NCBI GenBank assembly: GCA_051648405.1
Contig: JBOFFC010000030.1
Location: 47,916 to 111,915, forward strand
DNA length: 64,000 nt
Source of the DNA: JBOFFC01 sp051648405
GTDB lineage: Bacteria > Planctomycetota > Planctomycetia > Pirellulales > Lacipirellulaceae
Direction of reading: 5' to 3'
Position numbers and translations under genes: made by a program. Each line of letters starts with the position of its first letter. Position 1 is the first letter of the stretch. Below are positions 53,901 through 62,378 of this stretch, in pieces. Below the pieces are notes generated by a model, which did not search any database, was not told the DNA's origin, and saw only the letters and a list, made by a program, of their open reading frames with translations.

Positions 53901-56059
53901 TCGAGGAGCGCCTCCAGCCTCCCGAGGGTCGAGAGCAAGTCATCGAATCGAGTCTCCTTGTCGCGAAGGAAGCCCCCCGCGTGCAGAAGGCGCAGGTAGT
54001 CTCGTGCGTGGAGGAGCGCGTTGTCGTGGGCCCCCCGGGCGTCGCGAACTACCGCCAACTGCTTCTGGGCGTCGTCGTACCGCCGAATCGCTTCTCGCCA
54101 ACCGGTGTCGGCCGTTGGCGCCCAATCGTTGACCGCCCGAGACCCCACCAAACGCTCCGCCTCGCGTCGGAGCCGGTCCCCTTGCCCAACGAGCTCCTTG
54201 GCCCAACCTTGTCCCCACAGCGGGTCCACGGCGAGGCGCTCGCCCCTGCGACGAGCGCTCAGCGCGAGCCGAACCGACGCCACGTCGAGGCCTTCGCAGG
54301 CGAGCAATGGGGCGATGAGTCGAAGCTCGAAGTGAGTCTGCTCCCACTTGGCGTCGAGGTGCTTTTCTCGGAGCTGATCGAGGACGTCGACCCCAGCGGT
54401 CGAATCGAGCCACGCGTCGTAGCCGGCGACGAACTCTGCGAGCGCGTCATCGCGCAGCTCCTTGTGCCCGACCTCGTCGAGCGCCTCGCCGAGCGCCAGA
54501 GACCGCACGGACTTGACCGCCGGCACGGCGCGGAAGGGGAGGAGGTCGCGGCGCTTGGCCAATTGCACGATTGGGTCCGCGAGGTCGAGTTCGCCCGACC
54601 TCTCGGGTGGCTCGCCCTTCAAGAGGTCGGCTAGCCCTCGCTCGATGGCGCCCAACTTGCGAACGACGCGTACGCGATCCTGTCGAGCGGACCAACCGGC
54701 CTCCTGTCGATGATCGAGCCAGGCGAGCCGCTCAAGGTGCGCGTTCCAAACGTGGGGCGCCCACTCGCTAGGCCGCAGCTTCGCCTGCACCTCGTCCGTC
54801 AAACGCCACGCTTGCAATACGAGCTCGCGCTCTTTCTGCGCCAACTCGGCAGGTGTCGTCGGCGTCACGCTCGATGGAACGTCGCCGGACATCGGCTTGT
54901 CGTCGGCCGAAGCGGGGTCGCCCGTCGGGCCCCCGACAACGCTGTTGTAGAGTCGAGACGCTCGGTCGATGGGGAGCTCCTCTATTTGTTCACTAACGAA
55001 CTCCTTCACTCCTTCCAGCGCGGTCGTCAGCACGCTCTGCTGCGACTCGGGGTCGCCCGCGGTCGCCATGACCTCCGCGACCGCCTTTGGTTCGGAGACG
55101 CCGCGCGTGTGGATCACGAAAACGTCCTCGGCGCCTTCGTCATTTGGGCCGTAGAGCGTGGGTGTTTGTGTCGCCTCCCCGGCGCTCGCTTGCTCGACCC
55201 AACGACGCGTGTTGTGCCGGGTGAAGTCTCGCAGCTCGGCGAGCAGCACGTCGCCGTCGCTGTTCGTGTCGGCGGCGCCCTGCATGCCCGTCGCGACCGT
55301 GTACCCAAAAACGGAACGAGCCATCCCGTGGGAGACGTGCGATCGTTCGATCGGCGATACGGCGCTCAGCACCCACAAACGTGGGTCGCCGAGCGCCTTC
55401 ACGGCCGCCGCTAGCTCGGGCTCAAACCGGCTGACGGTCAACCCGAGGCTGGGGGCGTAGTCGGCGCGGCTGGCGTCGAGCAGCAGGAGCTTCGCTGCGC
55501 CCGGCGCCTGCGCGACTTTCTTGAGGAGCTCATCGACCGGCAGAAGTCCCGTGCGGTTCGCATCGATCCCCGAGAAATCGCCGCAAACGAGGAACGGTTT
55601 CCCCTCGACGACAACGCCGTGCGCCGCGACGTAGAGGACCACGGTGCTGGTGTCGGCGACGTCGGCTTCAGCCAGCTTGTCGAGCCGTTCACGCAACTTG
55701 GCGACGGAGGGGGTCGTGTCAAAAGCAAGTGCCGGCCCGTCCGTGTCCAGCCTCGTGAGCCCCGGTTCGAGGGGTGTAAAGCCCGCGAAGTCCTCGAACG
55801 AGAACTCGATTGGCGGGAGGGGGCCGGGGGTTGGCGAGTTGCTGCCCAGGAACAGGAAGTGCGTCCTCGGGCGCCACATGCCGCCGAACAACTGGAACGC
55901 AAACAGAGCGACCAGCGACACGAGGGCCGTCGTCGCGACGGCTCGGCGGAAGAACAGGAACGTTCGGGCGCCCCCCTGAGTTGCACGGTCTTTGCGCCAC
56001 GAGTGCAACAGAGGCTTGCCTGCGGCGGCGCTGGGGGGCTCGCGTCGTTGGATCGCCAT
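50915..56059 (-). CDS. Giant membrane-anchored pseudo-caspase with Ig-like and carboxypeptidase-regulatory domains
   Basis: 1714 aa. Membrane segment at about 38-58; caspase-like domain (60-325) with His147 in VAAHG, but Ser197 in LLLDASRAD stands where Cys should be. A long helical region (about 400-950) is followed by tandem beta-sandwich domains (about 960-1600) and a C-terminal carboxypeptidase-regulatory-like domain (about 1630-1714, VSGRVTYGSNAVSNATVEL). It is the paralogue in layout of the 1662-aa protein, but without a vWA domain. Likely a periplasmic structural or sensing protein. It is divergent from the PAAR gene. Confidence 0.82.
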   Translation of the reverse strand: MAIQRREPPSAAAGKPLLHSWRKDRATQGGARTFLFFRRAVATTALVSLVALFAFQLFGGMWRPRTHFLFLGSNSPTPGPLPPIEFSFEDFAGFTPLEPGLTRLDTDGPALAFDTTPSVAKLRERLDKLAEADVADTSTVVLYVAAHGVVVEGKPFLVCGDFSGIDANRTGLLPVDELLKKVAQAPGAAKLLLLDASRADYAPSLGLTVSRFEPELAAAVKALGDPRLWVLSAVSPIERSHVSHGMARSVFGYTVATGMQGAADTNSDGDVLLAELRDFTRHNTRRWVEQASAGEATQTPTLYGPNDEGAEDVFVIHTRGVSEPKAVAEVMATAGDPESQQSVLTTALEGVKEFVSEQIEELPIDRASRLYNSVVGGPTGDPASADDKPMSGDVPSSVTPTTPAELAQKERELVLQAWRLTDEVQAKLRPSEWAPHVWNAHLERLAWLDHRQEAGWSARQDRVRVVRKLGAIERGLADLLKGEPPERSGELDLADPIVQLAKRRDLLPFRAVPAVKSVRSLALGEALDEVGHKELRDDALAEFVAGYDAWLDSTAGVDVLDQLREKHLDAKWEQTHFELRLIAPLLACEGLDVASVRLALSARRRGERLAVDPLWGQGWAKELVGQGDRLRREAERLVGSRAVNDWAPTADTGWREAIRRYDDAQKQLAVVRDARGAHDNALLHARDYLRLLHAGGFLRDKETRFDDLLSTLGRLEALLDDPSSDVFQVQLLADEVARVRSDLELNLAPAALAGPAEASPQEGDPWRLDLLLRTGLLSLDDRERCSAARKAAERELLASFKHESPDGRNGPDGSGDDDDRVARAAKSLEREYALLTRFSVAESGRRKEPLAVEAGETRLERLAASSESLGEQLRSIASDASVVAVQNATLDDVKDRPARIRSLRRAARSLCVETGVAVSGPNRKDPFEALERAAWYDVLVAASQRKHDEIADSPADEVAALQADRDALRDLANLAPGQPTAVSPPPPALAIEVSPPAINLEASEEGVVALTVRSQPDSDLPVWIVSQFDERAINVDANVGVTTLRSLLADKPTSRVLSGEYPYKPEAWGVAPSFTLGAGQSRTVRLKLSRVPGASGDRSLVIGVATGPEYLRAEVELNLPGDDALRLDVDPIDRLPSDPTEGVYPLYPNHRHEFALRVAAPVGAATGPEPVKASASLWAFDSDAEVPVLEGSISRGAADLVVTALRARLLANADSIELPSDGSPAPLSFQFADAGPAKGDKPPQPTPFSSGLLLNVSDGERVWLRRLAFEVPRPRTFLEARGEYQPGAESLRVTVSAKNADALPEGGVKVELSLPPRSLSQDGVRELVKSLSPKSSTIDLVAPLLDGRVEALRAVVHVDGYPRAFTFEVPVSAARQELPPKEDLNELRFVKPSEGAEFKAGEPIRAKLEIDAPRGGFGNDADRVEVGLDVTGKRALTPDDVVDTFRFDRRVEVACAGAKRGGSFAVISRTADFEFEVSSDGVNAGQSNLVARGIVAGEPKLAYRPIVIDGAGPTIGRREIDDQEPGKVIVRVYPEENITDVKLVEAMFDGVPDSQWAPGKSIGGGAWVVELKTDELPAGSRTVLIRATDGVGNVGEKVRESVTIAAAGKAAPPARPQASNPQAAPRPVRNRVSGRVTYGSNAVSNATVELTGGAKGKQSATIGDGGAFDFGEVEPGEYQLVARGLAGGNYHSANLDVRVPERASSPVVLDVKIR

Positions 56060-56290
56060 GGAGAACCGCCGGGGTCACACGATCGGATGTCACGCCCCTA
56101 CGGAGTCCCGTCGAGGGGTCGCGCTCAGCGTACGGCTCGGAACGCCCGACCGCAATTCAATCCTTTCCTCACGCCCCTTGCGCCGCGGCGCGTCGAATAA
56201 GCTGGCGACGGGGCGCAGCTAGTCGTTATCATCGCGTAACCGCCACGCCGCTCCGCTGAAGGCCCGAAGGGCGCCCAAGGACCCGCCGCT

Positions 56291-56653
56291 ATGTCGCTCC
56301 CCGCTGCGAGGTTGGGTGACCTGGTGGTCTGCCCGGCCTTTACCGTGCTTGTCCCGCACGTCGGAGGTCCGATCGCGGCCGGGTTCCCAACGGTGCTCAT
56401 CGGTGGTCAGCCTGCCGCACGACTAGGAGACCCAACGACGTGCGTGGGGCCTCCTGGCGTGGTGGCGAGCGGCTCGCCCGTGGTGCTGATCGGAGGCCAA
56501 CCCGCGGCTCGGATGACGGACTTGGCGGGCCACGGGGGTGTGATCGCCCCGCCGTGCTGCCCGCTAGTGCTCATCGGTGGCCCGGCGCCTCCTCCGCCCC
56601 CCCCTCCCCCGCCGAAGCCAGAACCACCCCCCGAACCCCCGGCGGAGGGGTAG
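56291..56653 (+). CDS. PAAR-domain tip protein
   Basis: 120 aa made of a full PAAR domain (residues 1-100): the repeated PAARLGD, VLIGGQPAAR, VVLIGGQPAARMTD and ICP/CPLVLIGG blocks give the metal-capped cone that sharpens the VgrG spike of a T6SS. The C-terminal 20 residues are Pro-rich and carry no toxin. It stands alone on the plus strand opposite the FHA and vgrG genes, with 25 bases to the FHA stop. A free-standing PAAR can cap the spike and dock effectors. Confidence 0.94.
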   Translation: MSLPAARLGDLVVCPAFTVLVPHVGGPIAAGFPTVLIGGQPAARLGDPTTCVGPPGVVASGSPVVLIGGQPAARMTDLAGHGGVIAPPCCPLVLIGGPAPPPPPPPPPKPEPPPEPPAEG

Positions 56654-56678
56654 CCGCCGGCCGATCGGGCGTACCCCG

Positions 56679-57623
56679 TCAGCGACGGTTGTCGCTGGGA
56701 AGCGGGTGCTCGCCGCGGCCGACGCGGCCTCCGCGCTCCAGGAACAAGCGGAAGCGGGAGTTTGCGCGGCGCGGGTCGCCGTGGTACGCCGCGCAAACGA
56801 GCGCGGCGACGACCCCCTGCGAGGTGAGGCGTTCGTCGGCCTCGACGTCGGGAACTTCGCGCGGAGCGATGCTCCCCTCGCTCCAAAAAGCGCTCAGTGC
56901 CAGCGAGGCGCCGGGTCCCGCGTACTTTACGTCGGCCGCCCGCGCCTCGGCGACGCGGCGTCGGTCGTCGGTCGGGTCGCGGACCCACGCCTCCGTGGCC
57001 TCGAGCGCAGCCCGCTGCCCTGGGGGAAGCGGGTCCTCAACGTCGCCGCGCAGGCAGAGGCAGCCCCACCAGACGGCCAGCCTCCGTTCGAGCGTGTAGG
57101 CGCGCAGTCGCAAGGCTTCCTGGAACTTCTCTTTGCCCGCGAGGTCGTCGATCAGCCCGTCGGCAGACGTCGCCCCCTCGGCCGACTGCGACGCTTCGTC
57201 GCCGAGCTCGAGGTAGGCGCACACGCCGACGAGGCCCGCGAGCCCGGCCGCGACCGCCGCGCTCGGCGGGCCCTCGGTGACCGGCTCTGAGCCGACCTCG
57301 GAGACCTCGGCGGGCCGCTCGGGACCCCCCTCGATCGCGAGACGGAACGTCGAAGCCCCCGCCCGCACCTCGTCGCCGTCATAGGCGACCGCGGTGGCGA
57401 TTGGCTCGCCGTTGACGAGCACGACGGCGTCGGGGTGAAGGGCGTGGACGACACACCCTTGCGCGGCGCTGCGGACCTCGAAGTGCAGGTCGTGCAACCC
57501 CGAGTCGCCGGGCACGCAAACCTCTGCCCATCCCGACTTGCCGACTTTCAGCGACTGCCCGGCGCGCAACTGCACACGTCGCACAGATGCGCCGTCGCTC
57601 GTTGCTAGGAGAGTGATGAGCAT
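56679..57623 (-). CDS. FHA-fold protein with DUF6931-like C-terminus
   Basis: 314 aa. The N-terminal 95 residues form an FHA-like beta sandwich (LKVGKSG...LHFEVRSA...VLVNGEPI...GDEVRAG). The phospho-Thr-binding arginine of canonical FHA domains is replaced by lysine in the GK turn, so phosphopeptide binding is uncertain. Residues 150-300 are helical with AWVRDPTDDRRRVAEA and FWSEGSIAP, a pattern I associate with DUF6931 of T6SS loci. It follows vgrG by 42 bases. FHA proteins act downstream of the PpkA-type kinase in T6SS assembly; a kinase of that type is at 26.8 kb. Confidence 0.82.
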   Translation of the reverse strand: MLITLLATSDGASVRRVQLRAGQSLKVGKSGWAEVCVPGDSGLHDLHFEVRSAAQGCVVHALHPDAVVLVNGEPIATAVAYDGDEVRAGASTFRLAIEGGPERPAEVSEVGSEPVTEGPPSAAVAAGLAGLVGVCAYLELGDEASQSAEGATSADGLIDDLAGKEKFQEALRLRAYTLERRLAVWWGCLCLRGDVEDPLPPGQRAALEATEAWVRDPTDDRRRVAEARAADVKYAGPGASLALSAFWSEGSIAPREVPDVEADERLTSQGVVAALVCAAYHGDPRRANSRFRLFLERGGRVGRGEHPLPSDNRR

Positions 57624-57665
57624 CGTTGGATCGACCGCGCGGTCGGCGCGGGGCGTGGCGATGGC

Positions 57666-59582
57666 TTAGTTGATCTTGACGATGCCGCCGGTGAGGCTCA
57701 GCGTGGCCGAGCCCGAGGCCTCGGTCATCGGCGCCGAGACGCCGACCTTGGCGGTTCCCGTGATCGCGATCTCGGGCGAGTTCAGGGTGATCTTCGCCGG
57801 TTCGATCGTGATCGTGCTCGCGCCTACCTTGAGCGTGATCTTCGTAGCGGCTTCGATCAGGCTCTCTCCGGCCGTCACCTTGATCGAGTGATTCCCCTGG
57901 GCGACGGTGATGCCGTCGTTCCCCGTCTTGATCTCGGCGGTGCGGTTCTTGTAGACCTCGATCGTCTGGCTCCCGGGAGACTTCTTCTCGAAGCCGACGC
58001 GCAGCACGTCGTCGTTCTCGACCACGCGCTCGAAATCGCGCTCGGCGTGGAAGTACACGTGCTCCTCGTCGATCTTGTCCTCGAACCGCAGCTCGTTGAA
58101 GTTCTCGGGCGACCCCTCCTTCGTTGATCGGCTTTTCACGCCGCTCTGCGTCTGATTGTCGGGTAGGTCGTACGGCGGCATCTGGCCGTCGTTGTAGACG
58201 CGGCCGGTGACGAGTGGCCGGTCGGGGTCCCCCTCCAAGAAATCGACCACCACTTCCTGACCGATCCGCGGGGTCTGGATCGCCCCCCAATTCTTCCCCG
58301 CCCACGACTGCGAGACGCGGACCCAACACGAACTGTTCTCGTCGGATTGTCCCTCGCGGTCCCAGTGGAACTGGAGCTTCACGCGCGCGTACTTGTCGGT
58401 CCAGATCTCCTCGCCCTGCTTGCCGACGACGACGGCCGTTTGTGGGCCGCGGACGAACGGCTTGGGGGTCAGCCGCTGCGGCCGGAACGGCTCGGGCTTA
58501 GGGATCGCCTCGAACTTCGCCTCGAACGTGTTCTCGGCGCCGGCGCGCAGTTGCTCGATCTCGGCGGACTCGACCTTGATCTCGGTCGTCACCACGGCGT
58601 ACTCGGCGTTCTCGGCCGCACGGTGGTGCTCGGTGAGCTTAAAGACCCCCCCGGGCGTAAGCCCCCGGTGATCGCCGATGCCCGCCACACGTCGGTGGCG
58701 CGACTGGATCTCCTCGACTCGCAACCGCGCGAGGGCGCCGCCGTCGGCGGTCTCCGAGTGTAGTCCCGGGTAGTCGTAGGTCTCGAACTCGGACTGGCTG
58801 TGGCTGCGAGAGATCGCCGAGGTTCCCTGCAAATCGACACGCGGCTTGGTGAAGTCGTAGTCGTCGAGCACGACAGAACCGCTTCGGACCTCGAACTGCG
58901 CCCGCCATTCCGAGACGTGCTCGAGCTCGACCCGGCCCTCGCCCGCGGCGCGGTACGGGATCTCTTTAGGCCCCACCACGTCGGGGAATGCCGAGTTCGC
59001 GTCGGCGAGGACGAGCGTGTGCTTGTCTTCGGTGTGCTCGAAGAAGTAGAAGACCCCTTCTTCTTCCAGCAGGCGACTCACAAACGCGAAGTCGCTCTCG
59101 CGGTACTGCACGCAGTACTCGCGGGTCCGGTACTGCTCGTTCGTCGCGAGGCGGAAGTCGGCGAACCCGTGCCGCGTCTTGCACACCGCCTCGAAGATCT
59201 GCAGGACGGTCATGTCCTGGAAGATCCGGCAGTCGTAGTTGTGCGACAGCAGCCAGACCCACGGCCGCAGCACCGCGCGGTAGACGGCGTAGCCCCCCTC
59301 GCGCCCGCGGTACGAGAAGCTCCCGACGACGCCGTGGAAGTAGCGTGTTTCGTGCCCCTTGCCCGAGTCGCCGGGCATGCGGACGCCGACCGCCATCGGC
59401 TTGCCCAGCAGGTCGTTGGGGTTGACGTCGTCGCGCTCGCAAACCAAATCGACCGTGTACTCGAAACTCCGGCCGAGCTCTTCTTTGGCCTCCATGCGCC
59501 GGAATAGCAGCGGGCACTCCCCCGCCGCGTTCGGCGGCAGAGGGCACTTCACGGTGTGGACGCGCTCGGGAGAGTTAGCCAT
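57666..59582 (-). CDS. vgrG: T6SS spike protein VgrG
   Basis: 638 aa with the full gp27/gp5-like layout: gp27-like domain (about 1-370, with REYCVQYRESDFAFVSRLLE), OB fold (about 395-470, WTDKYARVKLQFHWDREG, WGAIQTPRIGQEVVV) and a beta-helical needle to the end. There is no fused C-terminal effector domain. The trimer forms the puncturing tip that the PAAR protein caps. It is flanked by the FHA gene and a small gene on the same strand. The C-terminal pattern SPEIAITGTAKV is typical of the needle. Confidence 0.97.
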   Translation of the reverse strand: MANSPERVHTVKCPLPPNAAGECPLLFRRMEAKEELGRSFEYTVDLVCERDDVNPNDLLGKPMAVGVRMPGDSGKGHETRYFHGVVGSFSYRGREGGYAVYRAVLRPWVWLLSHNYDCRIFQDMTVLQIFEAVCKTRHGFADFRLATNEQYRTREYCVQYRESDFAFVSRLLEEEGVFYFFEHTEDKHTLVLADANSAFPDVVGPKEIPYRAAGEGRVELEHVSEWRAQFEVRSGSVVLDDYDFTKPRVDLQGTSAISRSHSQSEFETYDYPGLHSETADGGALARLRVEEIQSRHRRVAGIGDHRGLTPGGVFKLTEHHRAAENAEYAVVTTEIKVESAEIEQLRAGAENTFEAKFEAIPKPEPFRPQRLTPKPFVRGPQTAVVVGKQGEEIWTDKYARVKLQFHWDREGQSDENSSCWVRVSQSWAGKNWGAIQTPRIGQEVVVDFLEGDPDRPLVTGRVYNDGQMPPYDLPDNQTQSGVKSRSTKEGSPENFNELRFEDKIDEEHVYFHAERDFERVVENDDVLRVGFEKKSPGSQTIEVYKNRTAEIKTGNDGITVAQGNHSIKVTAGESLIEAATKITLKVGASTITIEPAKITLNSPEIAITGTAKVGVSAPMTEASGSATLSLTGGIVKIN

Positions 59583-59630
59583 CGGCCGGGTGCGACTCTG
59601 CGGTTCGATCCCGTTGGGCGTCCGGGGGGC

Positions 59631-59960
59631 TCAGTACCTCCCGTAATCGTCGTCGTAGAACTTGTCGTCGAAGGGTTGGTCGTCTTCGGGCGGAAGTCGA
59701 GAGTCGTAGGGAGACGGTTCCGGCGGGCCGGCGGGCCGGCCGCCCGACGCCGGTCCACCCCGGCTGGGGCCGCGAATCGCCTCGTCCGCGTCCTGAATCG
59801 CCCCACCCCCGGCAGCGATCCATGCCTCGTACTTCGTCTTCTGCTGACTCAGCCGGACCTTCGTCGAATGAGCCTCGAGCACGTAGTTCCGGAGGAACGC
59901 GAGCCCAGGAAGCAAGCTTAATTGGGTAAGGATCTTCGCTACGACCCCCATGCTCTTCAT
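59631..59960 (-). CDS. Small protein of unknown function upstream of vgrG
   Basis: 109 aa. Residues 5-40 form an amphipathic helix with a hydrophobic face (KILTQLSLLPGLAFL), followed by a Gly/Pro-rich and acidic, Tyr-ended tail (DDKFYDDDYGRY). ATG 59960 has a GAGAG upstream. It precedes vgrG by 48 bases and could assist spike assembly or membrane association, but nothing in the sequence proves this. Confidence 0.55.
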   Translation of the reverse strand: MKSMGVVAKILTQLSLLPGLAFLRNYVLEAHSTKVRLSQQKTKYEAWIAAGGGAIQDADEAIRGPSRGGPASGGRPAGPPEPSPYDSRLPPEDDQPFDDKFYDDDYGRY

Positions 59961-59985
59961 CGCCGCTCTCCCGTTGTGTCCCCGC

Positions 59986-60001
59986 GCCCCCCGCGGGGGG
60001 C
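59986..60001. other. Perfect 16-base GC palindrome
   Basis: GCCCCCCGCGGGGGGC reads the same on both strands and lies 26 bases upstream of the 109-aa gene. It could be an operator or a hairpin in the leader. The surrounding gap 59961-60211 has no gene. Confidence 0.4.
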
Positions 60002-60211
60002 TTGAGCGGGACGATCGGGACCAAGGGCCGCACTCAACTTGTTCGCCCCGCCGGCTGGGACGGGGCGAATAAACTGCTAAGCGAGCCTCGACCCCCCCGT
60101 TCCCGTAGCTGATGGCTGCGCCGGGCGGGACCAGCGCCCGAGCGCCGAGCTTAACGACGGCGCAACGAACCAGTCAAATCTCGGGATCACCGTGCGCTGT
60201 GAGGCGTATCA

Positions 60212-61243
60212 ATGGGGAACACGTCGCCACATCAACCGCAGCCGGCCGAACGGGGGGGCGTGGCGTCGGCACGGCAACGTGGCGCTGCGCTCGCCGCGGC
60301 CGGTCGCGTCGAAGAGGCGATCGGGGCCTACCTTGCGCACGTCGCTCAATCCCCAGGCGACGCCGCGGCCCTCGCCGAGCTGGGACGGTTGTTGCTCGAA
60401 CGGGGGCTCGCCGAGGCCGCGGCCGAGCACCTGAGCCAGGCCCTCGTCGTCGATCCCAGCTTTATCGGCGCCCTTCCCGACCTCGCCGACGCCGAGCTCC
60501 GCCTCGGGAGGCGAGGCCGCGCCCGCGAGACGCTGGCGAGGTGGGTCGCCGACGCCCCTGACGACCCTGTCCGGCGGCACCTGAGCGCCGCGCGGCTCGG
60601 CGAAGTAATCCCGCCTAGAGCCCCCGACGCGTACGTGCGACGCCTTTTCGACGACTACGCCCCGCGGTTCGACGCCAGCCTCGCCCGCCTGGGGTACCGG
60701 GGTCCCCAGCTGGTGGAGGAGGCCCTCGAAGCGGCCAACTTCACCCGGGGGGTCGGCTCGGCGCTCGACCTCGGCTGCGGCACCGGCCTCGTCGGCCGGC
60801 GGATCCGCACGCGGGCCGAACTGTTGGTGGGCGTCGATCTGTCACCCGCCATGCTTCGCGTCGCCGGCGCCAGCGGGGCGTACGACTTCCTTTTCGAGGA
60901 AGAACTTGTCCGCTTTCTCCGGTCCACACCCGGGCTGTTCGACATCATCACCGCCGCAGACGTATTGACCTATCTTGGCGACCTGGCGGACTTTGCCGCC
61001 GCCGTGGCGCCGAAGTTGGTCCCGGGGGGCGTCGTGATACTCGTGGTCGAGGAGGCCCCGCCCGGCGCCGCGGCGGCGTCGGGGTACGTCCTGGGGACGC
61101 ACGGACGCTACGCGCACTGCCGCGACTACTTGCAGCAGACGCTCGAACGGGCCGGATTACTCCCGGAGCGGATCGTCGCGTCGCCTATGCGCCGCCAGGG
61201 GGGGCGGCCGATCGCCTCGCTGGTCGTCACGGGTCGCGCCTAG
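60212..61243 (+). CDS. TPR-repeat SAM-dependent methyltransferase
   Basis: 343 aa. Residues 20-115 are three TPR-like helical pairs (AAAGRVEEAIGAYLAHVAQSP-like units). A class I methyltransferase domain follows: SAM motif LDLGCGTGLVG near residue 186, acidic VGVDLS, and a post-motif DIITAADVLTYLGD. TPR-methyltransferase fusions are common in bacteria, but the acceptor is unknown. The stop codon lies within the repeat element at 61240. It is divergent from the small gene upstream of vgrG. Confidence 0.87.
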   Translation: MGNTSPHQPQPAERGGVASARQRGAALAAAGRVEEAIGAYLAHVAQSPGDAAALAELGRLLLERGLAEAAAEHLSQALVVDPSFIGALPDLADAELRLGRRGRARETLARWVADAPDDPVRRHLSAARLGEVIPPRAPDAYVRRLFDDYAPRFDASLARLGYRGPQLVEEALEAANFTRGVGSALDLGCGTGLVGRRIRTRAELLVGVDLSPAMLRVAGASGAYDFLFEEELVRFLRSTPGLFDIITAADVLTYLGDLADFAAAVAPKLVPGGVVILVVEEAPPGAAAASGYVLGTHGRYAHCRDYLQQTLERAGLLPERIVASPMRRQGGRPIASLVVTGRA

Positions 61244-61392
61244 CAGCCGTTTTCAACAGGGGGCTTCGTCCCCCGGAGGCGACGTCGAAACCTCGGCGGT
61301 TTCGCCGCGGTTTCGCGGGCCGCGAGCGGCCCGCCCGTGAGCTTAGGCGAGGCCGAGAATCGCCACGACGGCGTTTCCCAACAGTCTGCTAG
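61240..61392 (+). repeat. REP-like palindromic element, copy B (two-ended)
   Basis: The interval is bounded by inverted CTAGCAG (61240-61246) and CTGCTAG (61386-61392). It holds a perfect hairpin GCGGGCCG-CGAG-CGGCCCGC (61315-61334), a GGGGG/CCCCC hairpin near 61258-61274 and CGCC-ACGAC-GGCG (61361-61373). The right half matches copy A at 44576-44648. The left boundary includes the stop codon of the methyltransferase gene. It fills most of the gap before the sigma factor gene. Confidence 0.72.
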
Positions 61393-61474
61393 CCGCGACT
61401 TGGCCGATCGGCCTGGGGGGGCGTGTCGCCCCGGGGCCTGATTTCTTGATTCTCTGTCCCAGGGGGCTGTTCGC

Positions 61475-61502
61475 TTGAGTTCCCGCTGGTATTTCGTAGA
61501 TT
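61475..61502 (+). promoter_or_regulatory. Candidate promoter of the ECF sigma gene
   Basis: TTGAGT (61475-61480) and TAGATT (61497-61502) are 16 bases apart, a fair sigma-70-type pair about 38 bases before the ATG at 61540. A GAGGA lies just upstream of the start. No other regulatory element is seen here. Confidence 0.4.
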
Positions 61503-61539
61503 CGATGCGGGCAAGCGCCGCCGGGACCGAGGACCACGA

Positions 61540-62217
61540 ATGTTCCACGATGAAGCCTGCGAGCACCCTAGCCTCGAGATGGCGCTGATCGATGACGAGG
61601 CCCTCGTCGTGCTCGCCAGGGAGTGCGACTACGGCCCGGCGCGCGACGAGATCCTCGTCCGCTACCGCCCGCAGACCGAGCGGCTGGTGAACTGGCTGTC
61701 GCGCTCGACCGAGTTTGGGGCGACCGACGTCGAAGACGCGCACCAGAACTCGGTCTTCTGGACCGTCGAGGCGATCGGGAAGTTCGACACGCTGCAGCCC
61801 GACGCGGCCCGGCGATGCAGTTTCTACAGCTTCCTGCACCGGGTCGTCGTGGCCCGTTACAAGGACTTTACAAAGCACCTCCGGCGAGTTGAACGACGGC
61901 GGGTGCTGAGCGGCGACCCGTTGGAGCCGGCGCCCACCTCGGGGGACACGACTGCTCACTCCGGGGACCCGGCGGCGCTCGCCGAGCGGGCCGAGGCGAG
62001 CCTGCTGCTGAAGGAAGCCCTCGGCAAGCTCGACCCCGAATGCCGGGAGATCTGGGAGCGCCTCTGCTGCGGGCAGGGCCTTCGCGAGATCGCCGGCGAG
62101 CTGGGGCTGTCCTACGACGCGGCGAAGCGTCGTCGCCGTAAGCTCATCGGCGAATTGAAGTTGCTGCTGCGATCCGAGACCGGGGAGACCGCCCGGGCGG
62201 CCGATTGCGACGACTAG
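61540..62217 (+). CDS. ECF-type RNA polymerase sigma factor
   Basis: 225 aa. Sigma-2 region (about 25-105, with the RYRPQTERLVNWL helix and VEDAHQNSVFWTVEAIGKFD), a spacer, and sigma-4 region (about 155-215, with LREIAGELGLSYDAAKRRRRKL as the helix-turn-helix). No anti-sigma gene is adjacent. It lies just before the peptidase and hcp genes, so it may direct their transcription, though the same position could be coincidence. Family assignment is by pattern; the sub-group of the family is not known. Confidence 0.85.
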   Translation: MFHDEACEHPSLEMALIDDEALVVLARECDYGPARDEILVRYRPQTERLVNWLSRSTEFGATDVEDAHQNSVFWTVEAIGKFDTLQPDAARRCSFYSFLHRVVVARYKDFTKHLRRVERRRVLSGDPLEPAPTSGDTTAHSGDPAALAERAEASLLLKEALGKLDPECREIWERLCCGQGLREIAGELGLSYDAAKRRRRKLIGELKLLLRSETGETARAADCDD

Positions 62218-62378
62218 CAAACCCCCAGGAGGGCGTCCCGGGGTGTGAACCCGGCGTAGTCGTTTGAGATTCCACCGCCCCGGGTCACGACGGCGGTCGA
62301 AAGATGAGGGCGAGTTCTCACGGGCACAACCCCCGCTCGACGCTCCGTGGGGCAGGTCGGAACAAGGGAGCCGGTGAC

